Assembly: GCA_037145635.1 (NCBI GenBank)
Contig: JBBCXB010000003.1
Location: 464,581 to 528,580, forward strand
DNA: 64,000 nucleotides
Direction of reading: 5' to 3'
DNA from: JAATFS01 sp037145635
GTDB taxonomy: Bacteria; Pseudomonadota; Gammaproteobacteria; Xanthomonadales; Xanthomonadaceae
Shown here: positions 33,722 through 44,770 of the stretch, piece by piece
Layout: every line of letters starts with the position of its first letter
Position numbering within the stretch: position 1 is the first letter of the stretch
Translations under genes and position numbers: made by a program
Notes under the pieces: model-generated
What the model was told of the DNA's origin: nothing
The model's input: the letters and a program-made list of their open reading frames with translations, nothing else
Databases searched by the model: none

Positions 33722-36324
33722 TCGATCTTCGCGCCACCGCCCGCCTGCAGCTGCATGCCGGGTTCACCCTCGACGATGCCGCCGCGCAGGTGGACTACTA
33801 CGCCGCCCTCGGGGTCAGCCACCTGTACCTGTCCCCGATCGGGACCGCGGTGCCCGGCTCCACCCACGGCTACGACAACGTCGACCCGACCACGGTCAAC
33901 CCCGAGCTGGGCGGCGAAGCGGCCCTGCAGCGCCTGTCCGCGGCCGCGCGCGCGCACGGGCTCGGCCTGATCCTGGACATCGTGCCCAACCACATGGCCA
34001 CGCACCCGTCCAACGCCTGGTGGTGGGACGTGCTGCGCAACGGCCGCCGCAGCCGCCATGCCGACTGGTTCGACATCGACTGGCGCGCGCCCGGCCGCGA
34101 CGGCAAGCTGTGGCTGCCGGTGCTGGGCGGCGCGTATGCGCAGGCGCTGGCCGACGGCGAGCTGACCCTGGCGCTGGACGCCGACGGCACGCCGCAGCTG
34201 GCCTACCACGAGCAGCGCTTCCCGCTGCGCCCGCAGACCCCGGACCTGCCCGAGGCGGCGGCCGCGCGCCAGCAATGGGTGCGCGACCTCAACGCCGGCG
34301 CGCGCCGCGGCGACGGCCGCCTGCACCGGCTGATCGAGCGCCAGGCCTACCGGCTGGCGTGGTGGCGGGTGGGCAACGACCTGCTCAACTACCGCCGGTT
34401 CTTCGACATCACCTCGCTGGTGGCGTTGCGGGTGGAGTTGCCGGCGGTGTTCGACGCGGTGCACGCGTTGCCGCTGCGGCTGGTCGCCGAGGGCCTGGTC
34501 GACGGGCTGCGCGTGGACCATGTCGACGGCCTCACCGATCCGACCGGCTACGTGCGGCGGTTGCGCACGCGGCTCGACCAGGCCGGGCGCACGCGCGGCG
34601 TCCCGGCCGGCGGCATCGCGCTGTACGTGGAGAAGATCCTGGCGCCCGGCGAGGCGCTGCCGCCGGACTGGCCGTGCGACGGCACCACCGGCTACGACTT
34701 CATGGACCAGGTCGGCGGCGTGCTGCATGCCGCCGCCGGGCAGGCACCGCTGGCGCGGACCTGGCAGCGCGCCAGCGGCCGCAGCGAGGACTTCGGCCAC
34801 GAGGAACGGACCGCGCGCGACGAGATGTTGCGCGGTCCGCTGCAGGCCGAGTTCAACCGCACCGTGGGCGCGCTGTCGGCGCTGGCGCGGCTGGACCCGG
34901 CCACCCGCGAGTTCAGCCCGCAGATGCTGGCGCGCGGCCTGTGCGTGCTGCTGCGCTGGTTCCCGGTGTACCGCACCTACGCCGGGCGCGGCGGGCTGTC
35001 GGCCGACGATGCGGCGCGCCTGCAGGCGACCGCCGCCCGGGCGCGCGAACAGGCGCCCGAGGCCATCGCCGCGGCGCTGGACGCGATCGTGCGCTGGCTG
35101 CGCGACGACGTCGGCGCCGATCGCGCCCAGGGCGTGCTGCGGCGGGTGCTGCGGCGCCGGGTGGAGCAGCTGTCCGCGCCCCTGAACGCCAAGGCGGTGG
35201 AGGACACCGCGTTCTACCGCTACGGCGTGCTGCTGTCGCGCAACGAGGTCGGCAGCCATCCGAGCCATTTCGCGCTGACGCCGGCCGAGTTCCATGCCGC
35301 CTGCCAGGCGCGCGCCGCGCACCACCCGCGCGCGCTGCTGGCGACCGCGACCCACGACCACAAGCGCGGCGAGGACCTGCGCGCGCGCTTGATGGTGCTG
35401 TCCGAGCAGCCGCGCTGGTGGGACCGTCAGGTGCGCGGATTCGACGCGCTGGCCGACGCGATGGAGGCGCCGCTGCTGGCCGGCGGCGACCGTTACATGC
35501 TGTGGCAGACCCTGGTCGCGGCCTGGCCGCTGGCGCTGGGCGCCGACGCGGCGGCCGGGCTGCGCGACTACGCCGAGCGCGTGGTGCAGTGGCTGCTGAA
35601 GGCGATCCGCGAGGCCAAGCTGCATACCAGCTGGACCGACGCGATGCCGGACTACGAGCAGGCGGCGCAGGCCTTCGTCGAACAGGTGCTGGGCACGCGC
35701 GCCGGGCTGCCGCTGCGGCGCGCGCTGCTGCGCGCCAGCCAGGGCATCGCCGCCGCCGGCGCGCGCAATGCGCTGGCGCAGACGACGCTGCGCCTGACCA
35801 CGCCGGGCGTGCCCGACCTCTACCAGGGCACCGAGGGCTGGGACCTGTCGCTGGTGGATCCGGACAACCGCCGCCCGGTCGACTACGCGCAGCGCCGGCA
35901 GTGGCTGCAGGACGGCCGCGACGGGCCCACGCTGCTGCGGCAGTGGCGCGACGGCGCGGTCAAGGCGCAGCTGGTCGCGCGGCTGCTGCAGCTGCGCGCC
36001 GAGCACCCGGCGCTGTTCGCGCACGGCGACTACCAGCCGCTGGCGGTCGCCGGCGGCGCGGGCCGGCAGGTGCTGGCGTTCCGCCGCCGCCACCGCGGCC
36101 AGGCACTGGTGGTGGCGGTCGCGCTGCAGCTGAGCGACGATCCGGAGCAGGGCGCGAGCTCGCTGCTGCCGGCGCCGGCGCACTGGCACGATGCCACGCT
36201 GGCGCTGCCCGATGCCGGCTACCGGTACGTGCTGGAGGCCGGCGAGGTGCATCCGCAGCGCGGCCGCGTCGCCCTGTCCACGCTATTTGCACGCAGCCCG
36301 GTGGCAGTGTTGCTCACCCTTTGA
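33718..36324 (+). CDS. treY: Maltooligosyltrehalose synthase TreY
   Basis: An 868-residue GH13 enzyme that converts the reducing-end alpha-1,4 bond of maltodextrin to the alpha,alpha-1,1 bond of trehalose. It opens MIDLRATARLQLHAGFTLDD, with YLSPIGTAVPGSTHGYDNVD, ILDIVPNHMATH, nucleophile DGLRVDHVDGLTDPTGYV, acid YVEKILAPGEALP, and near the C terminus TTPGVPDLYQGTEGWDLSLV DPDNRRPVDY, all signature TreY segments. It is larger than Arthrobacter TreY (~775) through a middle helical insertion. Starts within the malQ stop (4-base ATGA overlap), implying coupled translation. Confidence 0.94.
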   Translation: MIDLRATARLQLHAGFTLDDAAAQVDYYAALGVSHLYLSPIGTAVPGSTHGYDNVDPTTVNPELGGEAALQRLSAAARAHGLGLILDIVPNHMATHPSNAWWWDVLRNGRRSRHADWFDIDWRAPGRDGKLWLPVLGGAYAQALADGELTLALDADGTPQLAYHEQRFPLRPQTPDLPEAAAARQQWVRDLNAGARRGDGRLHRLIERQAYRLAWWRVGNDLLNYRRFFDITSLVALRVELPAVFDAVHALPLRLVAEGLVDGLRVDHVDGLTDPTGYVRRLRTRLDQAGRTRGVPAGGIALYVEKILAPGEALPPDWPCDGTTGYDFMDQVGGVLHAAAGQAPLARTWQRASGRSEDFGHEERTARDEMLRGPLQAEFNRTVGALSALARLDPATREFSPQMLARGLCVLLRWFPVYRTYAGRGGLSADDAARLQATAARAREQAPEAIAAALDAIVRWLRDDVGADRAQGVLRRVLRRRVEQLSAPLNAKAVEDTAFYRYGVLLSRNEVGSHPSHFALTPAEFHAACQARAAHHPRALLATATHDHKRGEDLRARLMVLSEQPRWWDRQVRGFDALADAMEAPLLAGGDRYMLWQTLVAAWPLALGADAAAGLRDYAERVVQWLLKAIREAKLHTSWTDAMPDYEQAAQAFVEQVLGTRAGLPLRRALLRASQGIAAAGARNALAQTTLRLTTPGVPDLYQGTEGWDLSLVDPDNRRPVDYAQRRQWLQDGRDGPTLLRQWRDGAVKAQLVARLLQLRAEHPALFAHGDYQPLAVAGGAGRQVLAFRRRHRGQALVVAVALQLSDDPEQGASSLLPAPAHWHDATLALPDAGYRYVLEAGEVHPQRGRVALSTLFARSPVAVLLTL

Positions 36325-36334
36325 GAGAACCGCA

Positions 36335-36514
36335 ATGAACGCCACGGAACGAGAGGCCCGCATCCGCCAGCTGGCGCAGGAGATATGGGAGGCGGAAGGG
36401 CGTCCGGACGGGCAGGAGCTGCGGCACTGGGCGATGGCCGAGCGCCTGGCCGATGCCGAGGTGCGCGCCGCCGAGGACACCGGGTCCGACGCCGCGCCCG
36501 CGCCGGACGCATGA
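36335..36514 (+). CDS. DUF2934 small protein inside the glycogen/trehalose operon
   Basis: A 59-residue protein, MNATEREARIRQLAQEIWEA. The core RIRQLAQEIWEAEGRPDGQE plus LRHWAMAERL matches the DUF2934 pattern (helix, EGRP turn, second helix with a Trp), a short family often encoded near glgX and other glycogen genes in proteobacteria. Its function is not established. It begins 10 bases after the treY stop with GAGAGA as ribosome-binding site, and has an acidic, Ala/Pro-rich tail. About 175 non-coding bases separate it from glgX. Confidence 0.8.
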   Translation: MNATEREARIRQLAQEIWEAEGRPDGQELRHWAMAERLADAEVRAAEDTGSDAAPAPDA

Positions 36515-36689
36515 CGGGCGCCCGGCGCGCCCCGCGCTCCCGCCGCCGCCTTCGCGCTCCCGGCGCGCTTTCCCTGCCGCAGCGGCGAACATCGCGCACG
36601 GGCACGGCGAGGCCGGCAGGCGCTGCGGCGCCGTGCCCGCGGCCGCGCATCCGCTTCAACGCCCATGACACGTTCCAGGAGACCGGCTG

Positions 36690-38852
<2,163 letters not shown>

Positions 38853-38901
38853 TGGACCGGCCCGCGGCGGCGGCCACGGCGGCAGGGCAGAGGGACGGCA
38901 G

Positions 38902-39531
38902 GTGCGGGTGATGCTGGCCGGCGCCACCGGCCTGGTCGGCGGCCACGTCCTGCGCCAGCTGCTCGCCGACGCCCGCTGCAGCGCGGTGGTCGCGCCGACC
39001 CGGCGTGCGCTGGCAGCGACCCATGCCAAGCTGGAGGCCGCGGTGCTCGACTTCGAGCACCTGCAGGCCTGGGCGGCGGCGCCGGTGGACGCGGTGATCT
39101 GCGCGCTCGGCAGCACCCTCCGGCAGGCGGGCTCGCGGGACGCGTTCCATCGCATCGACCACGACTACCCGCTGGCGCTGGCGCGGAACGCCCGCGCGCA
39201 GGGCGCGACGATCTTCGTGCTGAACTCGGCGATGGGGGCGGACACCGGCTCGCGCTTTTTCTACAACCGGGTCAAGGGCGAACTGGAGCGCGACCTGCAG
39301 CCGCTCGGCTTCGGCTCGCTGGTGCTGGTACGCCCGGGGCTGATCGGCGGCGCGCGCGCCACGCCGCGCACCGGCGAGCGCCTGGCGGTGCGCGTGCTGA
39401 CGGCCTTGAAGCCGCTGTTGCCGGCGCGCTATCGCGTCAACCCGGCCGAGCGCATCGCCGCGGCGATGGTGCAGGCGGCCCTGGCGCCGCGGCCGGGCGT
39501 GAGGGTGATCGACGCGGCGCAGTTGACCTAG
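38902..39531 (+). CDS. NAD(P)H-binding atypical short-chain reductase (HTATIP2/YbjT-like)
   Basis: A 209-residue Rossmann protein with the nucleotide motif MLAGATGLVGGHVLRQLL and a core AVICALGSTLRQAGSRDAF followed by FVLNSAMGADTGSRFFYNRV and KGELERDL (Tyr-x3-Lys-like pair), closing with VLVRPGLIGG. This matches NAD(P)-binding proteins of the TIP30/HTATIP2 group. The substrate is unknown. Start is GTG at 38902 with AGAGGG upstream; ATG 38911 would shorten it by three residues. Lies 49 bases after glgX and convergent with the next gene. Confidence 0.78.
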   Translation: MRVMLAGATGLVGGHVLRQLLADARCSAVVAPTRRALAATHAKLEAAVLDFEHLQAWAAAPVDAVICALGSTLRQAGSRDAFHRIDHDYPLALARNARAQGATIFVLNSAMGADTGSRFFYNRVKGELERDLQPLGFGSLVLVRPGLIGGARATPRTGERLAVRVLTALKPLLPARYRVNPAERIAAAMVQAALAPRPGVRVIDAAQLT

Positions 39532-39546
39532 GCCGGCTCCCGGCCG

Positions 39547-40305
39547 TTACGCCCCCAGCGCCTGGCCGCCGTCCACCGCCAGGATCTGGCCGGTGATCCA
39601 GTGCGCCTGCGGCGAGGCCAGGAACAGCGCCGCGTCGGCGATGTCCTCGGGCCGGGCGAAGCCGCCGAACGGGATGCTGTCGCGGATGCGCGCGTACAGC
39701 TCCGGGTCCTCGGTGCGGCGGCGCGCCCACAGCCCGCCGTCGAACTCCACCGAACCCGGCGCGATGGCGTTGACGCGGATGCGCTCGCGCGCCAGCTCGG
39801 TCGCCAGGGTCTGGGTGTAGTAGTTCAGCGCGGCCTTGGCGCTCGAGTAGGCGGTCGCGCGCGGGGTCGGGCGGCTGCCGTTGATCGAGCTGAGGTTGAG
39901 GATCACCGCGCGTGCGCTGCGCCGCAGGTGCGGCAGCGCGGCGCGGTTGCAGCGCACCGCCGCCATCAGGTCGACGTCGAACCCGGCCTGCCAGCTGGCA
40001 TCGTCGCTGCCGTGGCCGTAGCCGGAGGCGTTGTTGACCACCACGTCCAGCCCGCCCAGTGCGTGGGCCGCGGCGGCGACGTAGTCCTCCACCTGCGCGG
40101 CGTCGGCCAGGTCGCAGGGGTGGGCGTGCACCGGCCCGCCGTGGGGCTGCAGCCGCGCCGCGGCCTCGGCCAGGCCACCGCCGTCGCGCGCGCAGATCGA
40201 GACCGCGGCGCCGGCGCGGGCGAAGCCCTCGGCGATGGCAAAGCCGATGCCGCGGCTGGCGCCGGCGACGAGGATGCGGACACCGTGGAACGACGGAACG
40301 GACAT
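39547..40305 (-). CDS. Short-chain dehydrogenase/reductase (FabG-like)
   Basis: A 252-residue classical SDR. The cofactor loop is ILVAGASRGIGFAIAEGFAR, followed by CDLADAAQVEDY, DVVVNNASGYGHG, catalytic Ser in ILNLSSINGSRP and the YSSAKAALNYYTQTLA active-site pair. It ends with AHWITGQILAVDGGQALGA, the usual C-terminal signature. ARDG after the second strand suggests NADP(H) preference. Substrate not readable from sequence; many relatives are annotated 3-oxoacyl-ACP reductase. Convergent with the preceding gene and divergent from the FAD protein. Confidence 0.88.
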   Translation of the reverse strand: MSVPSFHGVRILVAGASRGIGFAIAEGFARAGAAVSICARDGGGLAEAAARLQPHGGPVHAHPCDLADAAQVEDYVAAAAHALGGLDVVVNNASGYGHGSDDASWQAGFDVDLMAAVRCNRAALPHLRRSARAVILNLSSINGSRPTPRATAYSSAKAALNYYTQTLATELARERIRVNAIAPGSVEFDGGLWARRRTEDPELYARIRDSIPFGGFARPEDIADAALFLASPQAHWITGQILAVDGGQALGA

Positions 40306-40487
40306 GCGCGACTCCTGCAGGACGGTGCGCGATTATCCGACGCGTGGCCGCGCAGGCGCGAACCGCCTGGCTCATTCCATCGCCTCATGTACTCATGATC
40401 GATCGCCAGGCGCCGCATAACCCTTCCTTTACACGGCGCGCCGTCCGCGCAGGCACAACGTCTGCGGTCTATCCGTCGGGGAACCTC

Positions 40488-41885
40488 ATGGGCACGCATA
40501 TCACCCTCATCGGTGCCGGCTTCTGCGGCACGGCGCTGGCGCGCGAGCTCGCGCGCCAGGCCGGCGCGGACGTGCGCATCACCCTGGTCGGCGTGGCCGA
40601 GAGCTTCGGCGCCGGCGTCGCCTACGGCGCGGCGCGGCCGGAGCACCTGCTCAACGTGCGCGCCAAGGACCTCGGCATCGATCCCGACCACCCGGGCGGC
40701 TTCGCCGACACGCTGCACCTGGGCGAGGGCGGGCGCCTGGACTTCCTGCCGCGCCTGGCCTACGGCGACTACCTGCGCGGCGAGCTGGAGGGCGCCCTCG
40801 CCGCCTCGACCGCGCCGATCACGCGGCAGCCGCACGAGGCGATCGCGCTGGAGCGCGCGCGCCACGGCTTCCGCATCTTCCTGGCCAACGGCGACGCCTT
40901 CCACAGCGATCGCGTGGTGCTGGCGGTGGGCGCGCTGCCGCCGCAGGCGCTGGCGGGCATCGGGCCGCGCCTGAGCGTGCACCCGCGCTACATCGGCTGG
41001 CCGTGGCAGGGCGACGTGCTGGAGCGGCTGGCGCCGGAGGCCGAGGTGCTGATCGTCGGCGCCGGGCTGACCATGGTGGACGTGGCACTGACCCTGCGCG
41101 CGCGCGGCCACCGCGGCCGCCTGCATGCGATCTCGCGGCGCGGCCTGGCGCCGCAGCCGCACCTGGCCGTGCCCGGCGCGCCGCTGGAGCTGCCGCCGCA
41201 CCTGCAGCGCGCGCTGCGCGACGCCGACCTGGCGGCGCTGCTGCGCGGCATCCGCCAGCTGGTGGCGCGCGTGGACGACTGGCGGCGGGTGATCGACGCA
41301 CTGCGCCCGCACCTGCAGCCGGTCTGGCAATCCCTGGACCCGGTGCAGCGCGCGCGCTTCCTGCGCCACCTGCGCCCGTACTGGGAAGTGGTGCGGCATC
41401 GGGTGGCCCCGCGCGCGGCCGAGCAGCTGCAGCAGATGCAGGCGTCCGGGCAGCTGCAGATCCGCGCGGCGCGGCTGCTGCGCGCGCGCTGGGTCCCGGA
41501 CGGCCTGGAGACCGTGATCCGCGAGCGCGGCCGCGAGGACGTGCGGACCGGCCACTACGATGCATTGATCCGCGCCACCGGCCTGGACACCGACGTCGAC
41601 CGCACCAGCGACCCGCTGATCGCCAGCATGCGCGAGGCCGGCCTGCTGCGCGCCGATCCGCTGGGGCTGGGCCTGGACGTGGATGCGGATTTCCGCGTGC
41701 AGGACGCCGCCGGGCTGGCGGTGCCCGGGCTGTACTGCGTCGGCCCGCTGCTGCGTGGCGCGCTGTGGGAGATCACCGCCGTGCCCGAGCTGCGCGTGGC
41801 CGCGCGCCGGCTGGCCACGCAGGTGCTGGCGCCGGCACCGGCACCGGGCGTGGACGCGACCGACTACCGGCAGCTGCGCGCGTAG
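40488..41885 (+). CDS. FAD/NAD(P)-binding protein (COG4529-type)
   Basis: A 465-residue flavoprotein starting MGTHITLIGAGFCGTALARE, an N-terminal dinucleotide-binding fold. It contains FGAGVAYGAARPEHLLNVRA, typical of the NAD_binding_9/COG4529 group, and a second Rossmann motif EVLIVGAGLTMVDVALTLRA. The end has VPGLYCVGPLLRGALWEITAVPELRVAA. Such proteins are predicted NAD(P)H-dependent flavin reductases or hydroxyacyl-dehydrogenase-like enzymes; no member's reaction can be assigned here. GGGGAA precedes the ATG. Monocistronic by context. Confidence 0.8.
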   Translation: MGTHITLIGAGFCGTALARELARQAGADVRITLVGVAESFGAGVAYGAARPEHLLNVRAKDLGIDPDHPGGFADTLHLGEGGRLDFLPRLAYGDYLRGELEGALAASTAPITRQPHEAIALERARHGFRIFLANGDAFHSDRVVLAVGALPPQALAGIGPRLSVHPRYIGWPWQGDVLERLAPEAEVLIVGAGLTMVDVALTLRARGHRGRLHAISRRGLAPQPHLAVPGAPLELPPHLQRALRDADLAALLRGIRQLVARVDDWRRVIDALRPHLQPVWQSLDPVQRARFLRHLRPYWEVVRHRVAPRAAEQLQQMQASGQLQIRAARLLRARWVPDGLETVIRERGREDVRTGHYDALIRATGLDTDVDRTSDPLIASMREAGLLRADPLGLGLDVDADFRVQDAAGLAVPGLYCVGPLLRGALWEITAVPELRVAARRLATQVLAPAPAPGVDATDYRQLRA

Positions 41886-42155
41886 ACGACGCGGGCCCGT
41901 AGGGCGCAGGCAGGCAGGACGATCCCGGTCGGTGCATCGCCGGCCGGCGCGGCGCGGGCTGGAACACGATCGATCGGGCCGCCGGGCGGGGCCGACCGCA
42001 AATGCGCGATCGTCCCGGCGGCGCCGCGATCGCCGCTGGCCGCCGATCCCGGGCCGGGCATCCGCGGCCGCGCCGGCACGCACGTGGGGCGCCAGGCGCG
42101 CCACCGGGCGTGGACAGGAACGGACGAACAGGGAGCGCGCGCATCGGACGTGCAT

Positions 42156-42186
42156 AAAAAGAGGGAGCCGGTCGCCCGGCCCCCTG
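42156..42186 (-). terminator. Intrinsic terminator of the EF-G paralogue
   Basis: Just past the stop of the EF-G-like gene, the minus strand has AGGGGGCCGG, loop GCGA, CCGGCTCCCT (10-base arms, one mismatch) followed by CTTTTT. The rest of the gap to the FAD gene (41,886-42,155) shows no gene. Confidence 0.75.
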
Positions 42187-42196
42187 TCTCATCGCC

Positions 42197-44221
42197 TCAT
42201 GCCGCGGGCGCGTAGCCCTGGAACGCCAGGCTGGCCGAGGCCCGGCCCTGGCTGAGCGAACGCAGCGCGGTGGCGTAGGCCTGCAGCTCCGCCAGCGGTG
42301 CCTGCGCCACGATCGCGGCGCGCTCGCCGTGCTCCTCGATCGCCGCGACCCGCCCCTGGCGGCGCAGCAGGTCGCCGACCACGTCGCCGACGCAGGCGGC
42401 CGGGGTGTCCACCGAGACCGTCATCACCGGCTCCAGCAGGCGCGTGCCTACCTGCCGCAGCGCGCTGCGCACCGCCTCGCCCGCCGCGCGGTGGAACGCC
42501 TGCTCGGACGAATCCACCGCATGCGCCTCGCCGTCGACCAGCGTCACGCTCACCCCGACCACCGGGTACCCGAGCGGGCCGTCGGCCAGCGCGGCGCGCA
42601 CGCCCTTCTCGGTCGCGACGACGAATGCACGCGGCACCACGCCGCCGCGGCTGCGGTCGGCGAACACCACCTGGCCGTCGTCGCGCGGGGCCAGCGCCAG
42701 CACCACGCGTGCGAACTGGCCATGGCCGCCGGTCTGCTTGGCCAGCCGGCCCTCGACCGCGGCCACCGCGGCACGCGGCGTTTCCTGGTAGGCCACGCGC
42801 GGGCTGCCGGTGCGCACGTCCACGCGCCACTCGCTGCGCAGCCGTTCCACCATCACCTCCAGGTGCAGCTCGCCCATGCCCCAGATCAGGGTCTCGCCGC
42901 TGTCCGGGTCGCTGCCGACGCGGAACGACGGGTCCTCCTGCGCCAGCTGGGCCAGGCCCTGCGCCATCCGCACGGTGTCGGCGGCGCTGGCCGCGCCCAG
43001 CCGCCACGACAGCACCGCCGGCTGCGCCTGGATGCTCTCCAGGCGCAGTGGCTGCGCCGGGTCGCTGAGGGTCTCGCCGCTGGCGACATCCTTCCAGCCC
43101 AGCACCGCGACGATCTCGCCGGCCTGCGCCAGCGCCACGTCGTGGGTGCGGTCGGCCTGCAGACGCGCCAGCCGCCCGACCCGGCGCGGCCGCGGCTGGT
43201 GCGACGACGCCACCGCGTCGCCGACCCGCAGCGTGCCCGAGTACACCCGCACGAACGCCAGCGTGCCGTGCGCCTGATGCGCGACCTTGAACACCAGCGC
43301 GGCCAGCGGCCCCTGCGGGTCCGGCGGCAGCCGGCGTTCGCCGTCGGCGTGCAGGGCGCGCACCGGCGGACGGTCCAGCGGCGATGGCAGGTAGTGCACG
43401 ATCGCATCCAGCAGCGTCTCCAGGCCGGTGTAGCGGTAGGCCGACCCGGCCAGCACCGGTACCCCGGCCCCGGCCAGCGTGCCGCGCCGCACCGCGGCGC
43501 GCAGCAGCGCCGGCGCGACCGGCGTGCCGGCGAGGTAGGCCTGCGCCAGCGCCTCGTCGTGCTCGGCCACCGCCGCCACCAGGCGCTCGCGGGCATCGGC
43601 ATGGCGCGCGTGCTCGTCCACGCTCCAGGCGTGGGCCTGTACCGCGCCGGCGCCGTAGGTGAGCGTGCGCTGCGCGACCAGGTCCACCCAGCCGTCGCCG
43701 TCGTCGCCGGCCAGCGGCAGGCCGAGCGGCCACGGGTTGGCCTCCAGGCGTGCGCGCATCTGCGCGACCACGTGCTCGAACGAGGCCCCGGCGCGGTCCA
43801 TCTTGTTGACGAAGGCCAGCAGCGGCACGTCGTGCCGGCGCGCCTGGCGCCATACCGTCTCGGACTGCGGCTGTACCCCGTCGACCGCGGAGAACACCGC
43901 GACCGCGCCATCGAGCACGCGCAGCGAGCGCTCGACCTCGATCGCGAAGTCGATGTGGCCGGGCGTGTCGATCAGGCTCAGGCGATGGGCGGGTTCGCCG
44001 TCGGGCGCCCACTGCGCCTGCACCGCGGCGGCGCCGATGGTGATGCCGCGCGCGCGTTCGATCGCCGAGAAGTCGGTGGTGGCGGCGCCGTCGTGCACTT
44101 CGCCGACGCGGTGGATGCTGCCGGTGCGCCACAACAGGCGTTCGGTGAGGGTGGTCTTGCCGGCGTCGATGTGGGCGATGAGGCCGAGGTTGCGCCAGCG
44201 GGAAAGCGGGGTGACGTTCAT
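42197..44221 (-). CDS. Elongation factor G-like translational GTPase (paralogue)
   Basis: From ATG 44221 (MNVTPLSRWRNLGLIAHIDA) the product is 674 residues, a little shorter than canonical EF-G (~700). All GTPase motifs are present: AHIDAGKTTLTERLL (P loop), RARGITIGAAAVQ (switch I), LIDTPGHIDFAIEVE (switch II) and AFVNKMDRAGASF. Domains II-V follow: VFKVAHQAHGTLAFVRVYSG, ELHLEVMVERLRSEW, KQTGGHGQFARV and MGELHLE-type segments. It stands alone rather than in the rpsL-rpsG-fusA-tufA operon, and the sequence departs from EF-G in domain IV. It is therefore an accessory EF-G, possibly acting in recycling, stress or drug protection. Its leader carries an attenuator-like structure. Confidence 0.85.
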   Translation of the reverse strand: MNVTPLSRWRNLGLIAHIDAGKTTLTERLLWRTGSIHRVGEVHDGAATTDFSAIERARGITIGAAAVQAQWAPDGEPAHRLSLIDTPGHIDFAIEVERSLRVLDGAVAVFSAVDGVQPQSETVWRQARRHDVPLLAFVNKMDRAGASFEHVVAQMRARLEANPWPLGLPLAGDDGDGWVDLVAQRTLTYGAGAVQAHAWSVDEHARHADARERLVAAVAEHDEALAQAYLAGTPVAPALLRAAVRRGTLAGAGVPVLAGSAYRYTGLETLLDAIVHYLPSPLDRPPVRALHADGERRLPPDPQGPLAALVFKVAHQAHGTLAFVRVYSGTLRVGDAVASSHQPRPRRVGRLARLQADRTHDVALAQAGEIVAVLGWKDVASGETLSDPAQPLRLESIQAQPAVLSWRLGAASAADTVRMAQGLAQLAQEDPSFRVGSDPDSGETLIWGMGELHLEVMVERLRSEWRVDVRTGSPRVAYQETPRAAVAAVEGRLAKQTGGHGQFARVVLALAPRDDGQVVFADRSRGGVVPRAFVVATEKGVRAALADGPLGYPVVGVSVTLVDGEAHAVDSSEQAFHRAAGEAVRSALRQVGTRLLEPVMTVSVDTPAACVGDVVGDLLRRQGRVAAIEEHGERAAIVAQAPLAELQAYATALRSLSQGRASASLAFQGYAPAA

Positions 44222-44360
44222 GAGGATTCCAATGCATGCCAACACGGGGGACCGCACGCATCGGTTGGCGACGAGGCGTGCGGCTAGGGTTCGGTGTCGG
44301 GATCGAGGTGCATGGCACGTTCTCCTGGGGACTGCGGGGCGGGACGAGGAAAGGCGGGAC

Positions 44361-44387
44361 AAAAAAAAAGCACCCGGGCGGGTGCTT
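44361..44387 (-). terminator. Terminator hairpin inside the leader of the EF-G paralogue (putative attenuator)
   Basis: On the minus strand AAGCACCC, loop GCCC, GGGTGCTT is followed by a run of Ts (plus 44361-44369 is all A). It is a strong intrinsic terminator located ~140 bases upstream of the EF-G-like ATG on the same strand, with no complete minus-strand gene before it. An upstream CGGGTGC (plus 44445-44451) is identical to the 3' part of the hairpin and could pair instead with the 5' arm, giving an antiterminator. Confidence 0.7.
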
Positions 44388-44412
44388 GCATGGACGGATC
44401 CGGTGGCGCGGA

Positions 44413-44505
44413 TCAGCGTGATCCGGCATCCCGAAGCGGCAGGCGCACCCGGCCCGCGCTTGCGCGTGGGGACGTGGGCAGTATCAGCAGCGGGGCGTGC
44501 GCCAT
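44413..44505 (-). CDS. Possible leader peptide ORF before the EF-G paralogue (30 aa)
   Basis: An open frame from ATG (plus 44503-44505) to TGA (44413-44415) would encode MAHAPLLILPTSPRAS plus 14 more residues. It spans the putative antiterminator segment and ends 26 bases before the terminator hairpin, the geometry expected of a translated leader. No Shine-Dalgarno sequence is obvious, so translation is doubtful. Kept as a low-confidence candidate. Confidence 0.2.
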   Translation of the reverse strand: MAHAPLLILPTSPRASAGRVRLPLRDAGSR

Positions 44506-44537
44506 GGCGAAAGAGCCGGATCGGGTCGAGGGCGCGC

Positions 44538-44566
44538 ATTCTGCGCCGGCCGGCGGGCCGGTTCAA
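44538..44566 (-). promoter_or_regulatory. Candidate promoter for the EF-G paralogue leader
   Basis: On the minus strand TTGAAC (plus 44561-44566) and CAGAAT (44538-44543) are separated by 17 bases; each has four of six consensus matches. Transcription from here would include the short leader ORF and terminator before the EF-G-like gene. Confidence 0.35.
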
Positions 44567-44770
44567 TGCCTGCGGGCGGTCACCGGTGGAACACTGCGGC
44601 GCACGCCCGCGGGGCGGACGGGTTCCCGCCGTGCCTGGGGCGTTCGGCGCGCCGGGGCGTTGCGCCGGCGCCGCCGCGGCCTCACGACTGCGGCGCCGGT
44701 GCCGGCCGACCGGTTCACCACTTCCGGCGCAGGACCGTCACAATAGGCGGCCCCTCCGGAACCTCGTCCC

